Position numbers and translations under genes: made by a program. Below, piece after piece: positions 26,295 through 38,100 of a stretch of 64,000 nucleotides of DNA (its first letter is position 1; each line of letters starts with the position of its first letter). The notes under the pieces are model-generated. The model did no database searches. It saw only the letters and a program-made list of their open reading frames with translations, and had not been told where the DNA came from. The DNA is from Dichomitus squalens LYAD-421 SS1 (taxonomy: Eukaryota > Basidiomycota > Agaricomycetes > Polyporales > Polyporaceae): the NCBI RefSeq assembly GCF_000275845.1, contig NW_006766897.1, forward strand, positions 362,321 to 426,320, read 5' to 3'.

Positions 26295-26642
26295 GCCCCG
26301 ACCTCGGAGTGTTATGACGGACTTTCATCTCGTACCGAGCGTCCATGTTGTCGTTCCGCGTATTCTTCTTATACCTGCATGTACGATATAGTCACCAATG
26401 GAACACCCGATTCATGGCCATGATACCGGACAATGATGTCATGACAATGTCCCGAGGTTGTGGGCGCCAAGCAGTGCGAATGCACTAGAACTCGATTCCT
26501 TGAACCTTTCATCGCCTACCGTCGACTCCTTACGAAGGACCTTAGTATCATATTCAAGCCTATAACTCTCGGTGCAATCTCTTGTGGCACCTTGTACATC
26601 TGAATGCTTGAAACACAGTGAATTAGCTGCAAGTCTCCCAAC
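26295..26642. other. Intergenic, PEP4 downstream / WD40 gene upstream
   Basis: Two same-strand genes are separated by 348 bp. It is more AT-rich than its surroundings and has no supported exon or RNA gene. It should hold the PEP4 3' UTR and the promoter of the WD40 gene. Confidence 0.5.
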
Positions 26643-28833
26643 ATGCGCTCGCCTTCTATAGATACTGTGCTCACAGCTTCTTCGCTACCCCCTTCACGGT
26701 TCCGGCCGTATGAATGGAAGGAGAGGCTCCTCTCGGTTTCTTACACCAAAGGAGGGCTTGACAGGGTCAAAGTTCTTGGTAGCGACGCAACCGGGCATAC
26801 TGGGTGAGTGACACGTCCAATATATTCAATGCCGTACTAATCTTCTTCTACACTGGCAGTTGTGTGAACGCACTCTCGTGGGCCAAGGGAGGAGAGGTTC
26901 TGATAAGCAGTGGAGACGATGTAACGTACGTGCATCTCTTGGTCCGCGCGCTATGGATTTAGGCACTGAGGGCCGTATAGCGTCAGACTGTGGCGGATGG
27001 ATAGAGACAACACACAGGAAGACTACCCCTTTAAATGCGACACGGTCATCCATACCGGGCACAGAGGCAATGTATTCAACGCTCAAATGCTGCCACATTC
27101 TTCTCGCATGTACGTGACCGCCGCCCCTCGATTGCTGGCTCTCTGTCAGATAGCCCCTGACCGTCCGCAGTGCGACGGTGTCCGGCGACAGCCAGGTACG
27201 CGTATTTGACCACGAGAAGGCGGCCGGGTCTCCTGGCAACAACGGCGAGACCGAGTACAGCACTCGGCAGGCTGCTATCCGCATCTTCCGATGTCACAGT
27301 GGGCGGACGAAGAGGATAGTCACTGAGGACAGCCCTGACTTATTTCTGACAGTATCGGAGGTGTGGACTTTTTTCTTCTCGACCGTCGTGTGAAGTTCAC
27401 CGAGGCGTCTTTCCTTGTCAGGACGGGACAGTCCGCCAACACGACCTTCGCGTGCCTCATTCATGCCAAGGCGACGCTTGTCCTGCCCCATTAGTCGCGC
27501 TCAATTGCGAGCTTTCGACACTATCGCTTTCTCCCCTTACACCATATCAGTTCGTGGTGGCCGGAGAGTCACCCTACGTGAGTCTAGCCCCCTCCGCTTC
27601 GCTGCGGCGCTGAACTGCTCAGTGACCGCCGCGTTACAGGGCTACTTGTTCGACCGTCGACACGCAGGCCGACAGTTTGCTGAGGAGTGGGGTCAGCCAC
27701 CGGACAGCAGCGAAGTGACAACATGTGTTCGAAGGTTTGGACGACATGGTCGCGGCAGCCACGAACGCAGAGGTCGTGAGCACATCACTGGTTCCCGGAT
27801 GGCATCCAGCAACGGCCACGAAGTCTTGCTCTGTAAGCCCCCTTTGTATGTATTCCTTGTCTCTCGCTGATGCGTTTGTGCAGCATATAGTGCGGACGGT
27901 ATATACCTCTATTCTACCAAGGACGATCCTGGAGTCACCAGCATGGCGAGCGGGGAGTCGTCAATAGTTCCGCCGAATAAGAAGCGTAGTCCGCCGCGAG
28001 ATCGAATACAGGCTAGCAATTCGGAAGTCGAGCTGATGGAGGAGCGGTCCGCTCGCGACATTATGATGGAAGACGACATCGAGCGTATGCTATCTGAACA
28101 TGTCTCACCTCCTCGAACAGCTGAGCAGGAACCGTTGCTTGGAGATGAGGCCGCAGATGAAGAAGATCCTGAAGCTCGGCTGGCTGATAACAATAGCGAC
28201 GAGGAGGAAGATGAGGACATGGACGAAGCGGAAGAAAGGCAGGGGGATACTCGATACTCAAGCGTTCCCACTATCTTGCCTCGCGCACGTTTCTCGGGAA
28301 TATGCAACGTTGAAACTGTGAAAGACGGCACGTCCTGCGTTTCATCGCACCTCTCTCAAAGGCACTTCAACTAACTTGTTTCGCCAGTCAACTTCCTTGG
28401 ACCAAGGGACGAATATGTCGTCTCCGGTTCGGATGACGGTAACTGGTTCATGTGGGAGAAGGATACAGGCAGACTGCACGACATTCTAGAAGGCGATGGT
28501 TCAGTCGTCAATGTCATCGAGGGTCATCCATATCTTCCTTTGGTCGCCGTGAGCGGGATCGACTTGACGGTCAAGGTGCGCGATGAAATCACTTGTTCTT
28601 TCGACGCCGCTTTGACTAACGTAATCTTCTAGCTCTTTGCATCCACGCCCGGTCCGAGCCGGTTCTCAAGATTGGATAAGTCGGAGTCCATCATCAACCG
28701 CAATGCTCAAGCTGCGAGGCCGCGTCGGAGCGATCTATCGAGCCTCATCCTCTATTACCGACTCGCCCGGAGAATGGCGGAAGAAGGGGATGCCGGCGGT
28801 GGTGCGGATCTTCCGCAGTGCACTTTCCAATGA
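26643..28833 (+). CDS. DCAF6/DCAF8-type WD40 protein (putative CUL4-DDB1 substrate receptor)
   Basis: DCAF proteins bridge substrates to the CUL4-DDB1 ubiquitin ligase. The ATG at 26643 leads into WD repeats: GHTGCVNALSWAKGGEVLIS with SSGDDVTVRLW, GHRGNVFNAQMLP with SGDSQVRVFD, and FLTVSEDGTVRQHDLR. Next come HITGSRMASSNGHEVLLSYS and a long acidic insert (about 28000-28250, DEEEDEDMDEAEE). Two closing blades follow: FLGPRDEYVVSGSDDGNWFM and IEGHPYLPLVAVSGIDLTVK. The stop TGA is at 28831-28833. An acidic insert between propeller blades 5 and 6 and the PLVAVSGID end are typical of DCAF6 and DCAF8; I cannot say which is the closer orthologue. VRQHDLR is a WDxR-like DDB1-contact motif with the Asp-x-Arg kept. 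About eight short introns are present. The ligase role is inferred from the family. Confidence 0.8.
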
Positions 28834-28983
28834 TACGCCATTGTTTTGCTCTAGCTCTCCCATGAATTGTATTGTACCGTCTTGACTATCGATGTATACT
28901 ACTATAGCACATTCAGAAATCAAAGGGCGTAGCGGCCATCCCTTTGGTTAAGGATAATGCTTGCATGAGGTCGCGCCATAGTG

Positions 28984-29643
28984 CTAGTCGGGAAGACGGC
29001 ACGACGCACGCGGACGGCGCCGGTCGAAATAAGCCAGCTTGCAGTGGACCACCACGCTGATCTCATTCGCTTGGAGTGGTATCTGCCACGGTACGGACAC
29101 CTCCGCTGTATAGTCCTGCTCAGATATACTTTTGGGCCAGGGGTGGGGTCGATAGGATAGCTGGTCTATGTTCAATGCCGGAATAGAGAAGTTTGCGAGT
29201 CGCGCTCTTCCGTTCCAAGCGGTGCTACAAGCTTTGGCCAGATCCATGACGTTGTCTTGGGCTTGAGTTTCTCCTTTCCCTCTTTGCTGCTGCCGGTGCT
29301 TGTATGCTTTGACTATTGCCGGCCCAAGCTCTCTACAGCAGTATCCGGCGCATTTTGCGAATACCTATTGTAAGTGCGGTGCATTCATATCGTAAAGCCG
29401 CTTTTGACACTAAACCTTCTGCCAACTGGCACGACTTCCCTGCTTCTCTCGCCTTCCGACCAGCAACGCAATTCTGAAGACGCATATACCTGTGTCTGTC
29501 TGATCGAGGGAAGACTGCGTTGCATAAAATTGAGCTCCTTGTAGGGGGAAACCCTTGACCTTTGACTCTGCGCCCGTCACGAACCACACGTAACGTGAGC
29601 GTCCCAGTCCGAACCAGCCGACGCTCTTTTGGCCTCTTACCAT
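28984..29643 (-). CDS. Small two-exon protein of unknown function
   Basis: I do not recognise this protein. From the ATG at 29643 (MVRGQKSVGWFGLGRSRYVW) the frame runs to about 29358. A 51-nt intron (GTTTAG...AATAG) joins in frame to VFAKCAGYCCRELGPAIVKA and continues to TAG 28984-28986 (ASCRLPD). That gives roughly 200 residues. The second exon contains a Cys-rich patch and a beta-like end (VPWQIPLQANEISVVVHCKL). The open frame continues about 40 codons upstream of the ATG without another ATG until an in-frame stop, so a further 5' exon is possible. The coding call rests on the clean splice and the length of the joined frame. It converges on the WD40 gene and diverges from the CTK1-like gene. 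Confidence 0.5.
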
Positions 29644-29859
29644 CACCTCGCCTTCGAAGTCGGTTAAGTTATAGTTGCATGAGCTCGACGAAGCGGCCAC
29701 GACGACACAGCCCGGGATCCAACGAGGAACCCAGTGCAGGTTTGCATCACGAGTTCCTGTCAGCGAAGCCGCTCGCGCTCACTCTGCTCACACACCGAAC
29801 AAGACCGCTACGCTCAACGTCTACCACGCTCACCACGACCCTCGCGCAACGATCACAAC

Positions 29860-32800
29860 ATGGGACGAGATGACTCAAGCTCACGCGGCCGCCTCGACGT
29901 CGACGACCGCTGGCGGATGAACAACTCGACTGACCGTTATTCATACGACCGCAGGGACGACCAGCGAAGGGGTGGAGACTCGCATGACGCACGGGATGGG
30001 GAGGGGTGGACAGGGCACGGCTACAACGACGTACGGTATTCTCCTTCTGCTGCTCGGCGGCTTGGAAGGCCACTGCACGTATTCAGCATCTTACTCCGCA
30101 GGATGCTCTGGGGTGGACACCAGCACGCCGTCGAGATGACCGTTCAGGCGGCTACGGTCGCTCATCGCAAGACGACAGTCATTCAACTCGTCATTCTCGC
30201 TACAATGACGATCGGAGAGATGATCGGAGAGAGGAGAACCCCAGAGAGTACCAGAGGGACAGCGGTTGGGAGTCTGTGCGGCCGTCCACGGGGACGCAGG
30301 GTCGGGGTGATGAGCCTTCGCGGGGCTTCTCTAGCCATGGTGAGTCCTCCAATCGGGAGGATCGTTCTTGGGAGCCGTCTGCGTCGTGGCATCCTGCCCG
30401 CCATGAAGGAGTGTCTGGCTCCGCGTCCAGTCAGCGGAGCCACAACGCAGGGAGCAAAACGAAGTCAAAAAATAAGGGCAATAAGAAGGGAAGCAGCAAT
30501 CACAAGCAGCCGCCGCCTCAGCCGCATAAGCGCAGTTGGCGCGACGATGATAGCCAACTGAATAAGTGCGTTGTTTTATGCTTGGCTTCATTGGGGTCCT
30601 CATCGTCTATTGCTTACAGCTGGACTCGCCGGGAGCCTAGTTCCTCCAAGAAGACCGTGCCTCCACCTTCGACAGGGAAACGCCGGAGTCGTCGCTCAGT
30701 ATCTCCTGGTCGTTCTCGCTCTCCCGCGGACTCGTATTATTCCCGTCGCTCCTACCGCAGTCGCTCACGTTCTCTCGACACTCCTAAGCGTCGGCGCCGG
30801 GATGACAGTCCACCTCGTGGTGGTCGCAGTCCCGGCTACTATAATAGGCAACGTGGTCGAGATGTACGCCTTGACCGGCGGTACTCTCGGTCCCCTCCAT
30901 CATCACCACGAAGCACCAGTAGCCGTGGTCGTGGTAGGCGACGACACGGGTCGACCTCTAGCTACAGTCGTAGCAGGAGTCGCAGCCCCAGTCGGAGTCC
31001 TCGCGATCGTCCGAAGGCTGTCCATCGACTTCCCCAGGCGACATCTATTAAGGATATTCCTCTACCTAAGTTTGGTAATGGGAAGAAGAAAGGGAAGGGA
31101 AACAAGAACGCCAACACTAATGGGAAACTTTCCGACGTATGTCTTGCATCGTTAGACTTATTTTCCATGTTGCTTACCCGCAGCATAGCTTTTCCCTTCC
31201 TCTTCCCTTCCTGAGCGCCCCAATGCTTCCATGCCCCCGCCGAGGGCACGAACACCTCAGCGCAAGTCTTCGCCGCCGCCTACTCATCGCTCACCGGAAA
31301 TACGGAAGTCAATCAGCGCGTCTGCCTCGAACTCTGGCAAGAAGGGTTTCAAACCCATCATCACCGCCAACAACTCACTCAAGCGATTCTTCCCGGGCGA
31401 CGACGACGACGACGACGACGAAAGCCCTCCGGAAACATCGAAAAACTTTGCTCCTTCTACCTCCCGAACCGACTCTCCAGAGCTGCAGACAACTCGTCTC
31501 AACGACGATACTCCTGATTCAAGAGGTCGACCTCCATCACGACGGTCCTCTGTCGAAATGGAGGAAAGTCCTCGACAGACTCCACCTCGTCGCGAGACTC
31601 GGGGGCGCGACCCCCGTTACATGCCGAATCATCCAGTACCGAAACCACGGTCACAGGTACCCGAAGAACCCAAGGAGAAGCTGTATGTGGTTCTTGGTCA
31701 TGTGGGTACGGGAACGTTCGGTAAGGTTTACAAAGCGAGCCACACTGCTACTGGGAGAATGGTCGCTCTCAAGCAGATCAAGATGGAGGGCGAGAAGGAA
31801 GGCTTCCCCGTCACGGCTATGCGGGAAGTCAAACTCTTGCAGTCGTTGCGACACGAGAACGTGGTGCGGTTGTACGAGATGATGGTGTCACACGGTGAGA
31901 TCTTGCCCCAGCTGTTATAATATGCCCACGATGTTGACCACTTGCTCAGGCACGGTATACATGGTCATTGAGTACATGGACCATGACCTCAGTGGCATAC
32001 TGCAGCAAACGCAATTTGTCTTCACTGACGCGCATCTGAAGTCGTTCTGCCGGCAGATGCTAGCCGGCCTGGCATACCTTCACCACAAAGGCGTCATCCA
32101 TCGCGACATCAAGGGCTCGAATATCCTCGTTAACAGTCGTGGTGAGCTTAAGCTCGCCGACTTCGGTCTCGCGCGAGTATACCAGAAGCGCCGAAAGAGC
32201 GACTATACGAATCGTGTGATCACTCAGTGGTATAGGCCCCCCGAGTTATTGCTTGGTGCAACGGTGTATGGCCCGGAGGTCGATATGTGGAGTGCAGGGT
32301 GAGTCATTCTCGAAATTCCTCAGTGTTGTTCTGCTCTTACCCCAAGACAGGTGCATCATGCTTGAGCTATTCACGAAGAAGCCTGTGTTCCAAGGGGCGG
32401 ATGAACTGCAACAGATCTACGTCATCTATAAAATCATGGGTACGCCGACAGCAGATACATGGCCTGGCGTCACGAGTCTTCCTTGGTACGAAATCTTCAA
32501 GCCCGGCGAGCCCATCCCCAATCGCTTCAGAGAACTGTTTAAGAAGTGAGTCCATATTTCCGGTATTGATGGTGAACTGTTTTGAACATTCTCCCCCAGG
32601 TGGCTGTCACCTGCTGGTCTTGACCTTGCGGAGCAACTACTGTCGTATAATCCCGAGCGTCGCATCACGGCCGTGCAGGCCCTCGAGGCGCCATACTTCA
32701 ACCAGGAGCAACCACCTGCTGCGACGCCAGTGGGGTACGTCGCATCATCTCTTCTATCAATCTATTTGCTCATATTTTCACTTGTAGTTTGTCAAACCTC

Positions 32801-32872
32801 AAGGGAGAGTGGCATGAGATGGAAAGCAAACGTGAGCGCGACAAGAAGCGCAGGGCCGATGGTATGGAATAG
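29860..32872 (+). CDS. CTK1: CTD kinase catalytic subunit with RS-rich N-terminus (CTK1/Lsk1/CDK12)
   Basis: This cyclin-dependent kinase is expected to phosphorylate Ser2 of the RNA polymerase II CTD during elongation. The ATG at 29860 (MGRDDSSSRGRL) opens Arg/Ser/Asp-rich exons including SRSRSRSPSRSPRDR. A 52-nt intron after GKLSD joins in phase 0 to LFPSSSLPERPNASMPPPR, linking the RS region to the kinase. Kinase landmarks are the Gly loop GHVGTGTFGKVY, VALKQIKM, the cyclin-binding helix FPVTAMRE (a PITAIRE variant), the catalytic loop HRDIKGSNIL, DFGLAR, the T-loop around DYTNRVIT, and WYRPPELLLGATVYGPEVDM. The tail is LSNLKGEWHEMESKRERDK and ends at TAG 32870-32872. An RS domain plus a CDK is the known CDK12/13 architecture. 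Read as separate frames this would look like two genes. Confidence 0.9.
31399..31422 (+). repeat. (GAC)n trinucleotide run coding poly-Asp
   Basis: A run of GAC codons encodes a poly-Asp stretch within the linker between the RS region and the kinase domain of the CTK1-like gene. Such runs are prone to length change. The position in a disordered linker suggests tolerance of variation. Confidence 0.85.
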
Positions 32873-32995
32873 AAGGGCATGTCACATCGCTCACACTCGT
32901 TAGTCGTGGATATTCGACTTTTGACAAGCTCTCCTGCATGGACCCCGTCTACACTCAATTGCTATCAAGTACATATAATACATTGCAATGCATAT

Positions 32996-34590
32996 TCACG
33001 CTTGTACAGTCCCGAACGATACTAGCCCCGTTTCAGTGAGGTGTTGCACGATGGCCTCGACCTGCGAAGAGCGCCGCTCAGCGAAATTACAAGGGCAGTG
33101 AGCAGGACACCACTTACGTTGGCTCCCGTGAGACGAATCTGCATGTCCCATCGCTTTGTGAAGGATGCACCAGTATCCTCCTCAACCTGCTCAACGTCAC
33201 CAAGACCTCCAGCCTTACCCTGTGCGCCATCATCCTCGCCACCGACGTCAAAGGAGATCAGCTTCTCGACCTGATCAATCGTGCCCTTAAGACGACCCTG
33301 CTCGATCATCTTCCGCGCCATCGTTTCCGCAGCACCAGGCGTAAGATCCAAGAGCGTACCAAGCCCTCGGAAGGTGATGTTATTGTACACCTTTGAGCTC
33401 GCAAGGAGGTTGTGTTCCATCACCGCCCGGTCCAACACGGTCGACGGGCCCTTCCGAGTGCTGATGATCGGGTCATTCGCCTCATCGTCATCGGCCGCCA
33501 CGATGGACGCGAGGCGGTCATTGGATGAGATCTCGATCTGGGCGAGCTGGTGTGGCTTGAGCGTGCCCTCGAAATCCTTGATCTCGTTCGAGCGCAGGAT
33601 GCGATCGCGGAACATTTTCTCCATGATACGGAACGAGGGCAGCTCCTGTGTGCGCTCGTCACGGCAGAGCGATGCGAGAACGCGAGAACGATTGGGACCT
33701 GCAGGTGCGAGGATTGCGCATGTCATCGCGGCCGAACTGTGCACGACAGAATGGTCAGAAACGACCCAGGGAAACGAAGGGGCGTTTAGCGTGCACATAC
33801 AGCATGTGTTTGCGCTCCTCTTCGTCGATCTCGGGGATCCAACTCAATTCGTGGTATCGACTCGCCGCCTCGAGGAACTTGCGGCTGTAGTCGCTGATAC
33901 GGGCTTGACAGAGCTTGAACGATAGAAGGGTCTCCTTGTCCGTCGAGGTGTGGGCAATCAATGCAGCGCGGTTGTAGAACCGCTCTGCTTGTACCGAGTC
34001 TTCGTCCTCTAGTAGTAGACGGACAATGCGCACGTACACGCGTAACTTCTCCGCGTCTGGGAGTGCTCTATACGCAACATGTCTCAGCTAACGTCTCAGC
34101 TAACGTCCACGGGGAATGAGTCTCGCCATACCTCTGACCGGAATCAAGGGAAATACCCATCAGCACACGTGCAGCCTCACTCCATTCCTCATCCTCCTCG
34201 TAGATATCCGCGAGTTGGAACCTCAGGGTGTTGACCTGACGGTATGTGCATAGGCGCCACAGCGTCCTTGGAATACGATTGCGTACTCACCTGCTCCTCA
34301 TAGGTCACGATGCGCGGCTGGATGAGCTCGAGCACGTCCTTCACTATTGTCTTTCTCAACTGAGTTTCCTTGATCTTCCCTTCCGAGAGGGCTTTGACGA
34401 GCTCCGTAAGGACCAATCTGCCGATCACAAGGCCGACGCTTTCTTGCAGGACATTCTCGACAAGTAGATGGACATCCCTATCCAAGCCTGTTTGATCTTG
34501 CCGGGTGAGGAGTTCAGTAAGAAGGGCTTGGTAGCCAGCGGCCTTGTCTTTTTGATTGAGGGGAGCTAGCTGCGCGAGCCTGCTCTCCAT
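32996..34590 (-). CDS. CSN4: COP9 signalosome subunit 4
   Basis: CSN4 is a PCI-domain scaffold subunit of the COP9 signalosome, which removes NEDD8 from cullins. The ATG at 34590 (MESRLAQLAPLNQKDKAAG) starts an all-helical repeat region containing RKTIVKDVLELIQPRIVTYE, AERFYNRAALIAHTSTDKET and SRKFLEAASRYHELSWIPEI. The PCI/winged-helix part includes SAAMTCAILAPAGPNRSRVL, MEKMFRDRILRSNEI, VMEHNLLASSKVYNNITFRG and MARKMIEQGRLKGTIDQVE. After a short intron the last exon reads VEAIVQHLTETGLVSFGTVQ to TGA 32996-32998. Length and motif order match the family. It converges on CTK1 (123 bp apart). The DCAF-like gene at 26.6 kb is functionally related, because CSN regulates CUL4 ligases, but the two are not adjacent. 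Confidence 0.92.
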
Positions 34591-35181
34591 TGTGGCGGAC
34601 GATGAGGGCGAGTGGCTGAGACTCGCGATGTGGCTGAGAGGCGAGACGTATGTGGCACGTGCTCGACCCTCATTCCGGATTCGTACCTTGCCCAGATATG
34701 GACAAGACTACCCTGGAGTGCGGGACTTGGAAGCGGTACCGGCGGAGCGCCCGGGATACCATGGCCACCGGTTATTTCGGTAAGTAGTACAGTACTTGGC
34801 TGCGACGTCGCCCGCCCGACTTTCTTCGTCCATCCTACGCTCGTCCCAGGCAGGTCCGGGGGTTTAGCAGAAAGCAGGCTCAATTCATCTGTTATATCCT
34901 CCACGGCCGCCAGGATTGCCACGGTCGCCCTGGAGATCTGTACCGGCTACTGATTGCTGTGATCCAATCACTGTCTGACATACACTCCCTTATACATATC
35001 CCTCACAGCCCGGACTTGCACCTTCTGCGCTTTCTCCTTCTTGACCTCTTCCTTCGTTTTCCCGGCTGCCTAAGCTGCCGCGGCTTGCCTGCCGCCTATC
35101 TCACCTTTCCAGCTGCAAGACAGCGGTTTCCCGACCTCCTCCGTTCTCTCGTCCAACTCTACTCTCGTACAGTCTGCGCTA
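34591..35181. other. Divergent intergenic region, CSN4 / YP-repeat gene
   Basis: No supported gene in about 590 bp between two divergent start codons. A strongly pyrimidine-rich plus-strand stretch (about 34990-35160) precedes the YP-repeat gene ATG and resembles fungal CT-rich core promoters. Confidence 0.5.
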
Positions 35182-38100
35182 ATGTCCCATCTCACCGCGC
35201 CCATGCCTCACCAGGGGCCGCAAGCTCCCAAGCCATATTTATACGACCTCCCGCGCCCAGCTCATCCTCTCACCCCGCCGGACACAGACTACGAGACGCC
35301 TTCGAACCAGGTTCCCCCTGCGCCGAACATGACTGGACTGGAGATGGACCCCTTGCCTCATATGCCATCAGGGCTCGACTCCCCCTACGCATCGCCCTAC
35401 GGATCCCTCCACAGGAAGAAGCCTTCAGTGACTTACGTCCATTCGGGCCTCCGTGAGGCAAGAGAGCGAGTCGTGCAAAGGGGTCTCAGGTGGTTGGTCG
35501 TCGTGGTGCCTCCTGCCTCGTTCGCTAGGGAACACGGACACCTGGGACACACACTTTCATCCGGCCCCTCCCGTCGCCTGTCAAATGGGTTGCTCATGCC
35601 CTTGTATCCCAGTGTACGTCTCTTTTTGGCATGTTCCTCAGTGACTTACTAACACGGCGTGAAGTTATCAAGTCAGCTTGGCGCTATCGCGCGTGAATTC
35701 AGCTTTCCCAGCATCTCAGGATTGTGTGTTTACCTGCACACGAGTCATGGCGGTATCTCCCTGACACCACGCGTATCGGACGACTCTTGGCCCATGCTCT
35801 GGAGCCATTTGTTCGACGCCCGGTCCCCGTCGCTGCCAATCCAGCAGCTGCCCATCAGCGGCCAAATAGAGTTCGACATTGACCTGACAAAAGCGCGCTG
35901 GTATGACTCTTGGATAGCCTCGTCTCGTCGCGACTTCGTCGATGTCCCGCAGTCCGTAACGCCATCACGCGCGCAGTCCATCTCCCATTGGCGACACGAC
36001 AGCCAGACCTCCAACAATGAGCCCCTCGACGACCAGACGGACGCAGTTTCCGTGGCTCAGCAAACGACAGCGAAGGGTCGTAACATCAAGAAGCTGTCTC
36101 TCTTGGACCGCTTTGACACGATGTCTGTCAGGTCCGGCTCAAAGTTGGTGCCTAGGGATGAGTCTCCGCCGAGCCAGTCTGGGAGGCAGCTCACAGCCCA
36201 AGCGCTCTCCCCCATCGTCCAAGAGGATGAGCCCCTGACGGCTAAGAAGGCAATTGACAGCCGAGTGCAGTCCTGGCGTATGAGCGCGACTGCGGCAGCC
36301 CGGAGTCCCCTGGCTTTCACCGGACAAACGAGCCTGGACCCTGTGAATATGCCCAACACCATGACGGATCTTCCCACCGCAAGCGCATCGGAGTTCGAGC
36401 TCAACCTGGATGACTATACGTGGTCTGTCTCCTCCGTAGGACCTCCGGATTATGATGTGGAGTCTCTGGATTCCTGGGAGCGCACTCACTCGGTCCACCT
36501 CGATCGCAGGGGCGAGGGTTCGGTGTGTCTCACGCCTTCTATCTGCACATCCTTCGGGCCCGACGACGACTTTGTGCCGTTTTCACCGGTGTCCTACATA
36601 TCCCGTCTTCCGTCCCCGGACCTCGCATGGCGTATGCTTGAGGATGTTCCCCCGACTCCGACCACTGCAACCAGTTGGGGTGCACCGCTTGAGTGGCCTC
36701 CTTCACCCGTTGCTTCATCCTATACTCCTTCGATAGACATCGCTCACAGATTCCTGTCCAGTGCGCCTGTGACCCCTACAACTGCTACGTCGTGGGGCGC
36801 CCCCTCGTCCTATCCTCCTTCTCCGGCCATGATTTCCCGCGTGCCCTCTCCCGACCTCGGCCACCGTGTTGCTACCAGTGTCCCGAGTTCTCCTAGGACC
36901 AGGAGCGCAGCTGACCCTCACTATGCATTGAGCGTGCCTTACTTGGATGCAAGTGTCTACCGCTTCGCCGTCCCCTACTTTGATGCGTCGCGTGAGCAGG
37001 TTGCAGGGCATAGACAGGCAGAACGCATGACCCGCTTCGTCTTCCCGCCCCCGAAGAAGGCGCGGCGTGTTGTCGAGGACGAGAAGCCTACTGCCTCGCC
37101 TGGCTACCCCACTCTAGACATCTACCCGTCGGTCTACCCCACGTTCGACATTTATCCGGCTCTTCTGACTCTGGATCATCGCAAGCTCGGCACTCCTGCC
37201 GTCAGCCCCGGCGCGGCTTACCCCGCATTCGATCTTTGTGAGTGGTTACTTTTCTGTATTCCAACGTCTAGTGCTGATCGGGTCTCGTTCACCCCAGACC
37301 CGGCTGTATATCCGTCGTTCAATATCTATCCGGCTGTTGTCAGCTTGGTGACTTCAGAAGTCAAGGAGCTCCCCGCTCGTCTCTCGGCATCGTACCCAAA
37401 CATCGTGATCTGTAAGTAGTGACTCTTGAATCGCCCGGTGTGACTCTGATCCGTGCTCCATAGATCCTGCTGTTTATCCACACTTGACTATCTACCCTAT
37501 GGTATCTCAGAACACTGTTGTCAGTAATGCTGTAGACAAGCGCTCGGCTTCCGTTGTCCCTGTCCTCCTGCCTCTGTCATCTGGTTATCCGGATTTCAAT
37601 ATCTGTACGTTCAATGTTTCGCATGTCTTCTATGTCGGAAGTTCTTACAGTCTCTACAGATCCCTCTGTTGGCTATCCTTGGTCCGTGTACGAGATTTAC
37701 CCGAAGGTCGATGCTCCTCCCACTGCTGCAGTTGCTTCGCTCCCTGGCATACCTATCCGCCTTCAAGCGACGTATCCTGCTCTCGAGATCTGTGAGTGCT
37801 CACACTTTACAGCAAATCTTCTCTGCTTACGTGATGTTCATCATAGATTCTCCTGTGTATCCCTACAGCCTCGAGAGGATCTACCCTTCGGTTGTTGCAA
37901 AGGACGTCCCCTTGGTGCGGTCTTTTGATGTATCAGTTGGCGTGGCATTGCAGTACCCGGTCTTTACTATCTGTAAGTGTCATGTTTACTTGAGCGAGCA
38001 TTGCAAACTCATCATTTGTCAGATCCTGCGGTGCTCGTCCGCAATGTCCCTAAGACGACGCTCGACGCCACTAGCACATTTGGGGAGAAGGTATATCCCG

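Noticed and set aside
29860..31230. RS-rich region as a separate splicing-factor gene
   Set aside because: It lacks an RRM and a stop before the kinase exons, and joins them in phase 0 through a canonical intron.
31399..31422. (GAC)n run as evidence of a sequencing or assembly error
   Set aside because: The run keeps the reading frame and lies in a disordered acidic linker where such codon runs are common.
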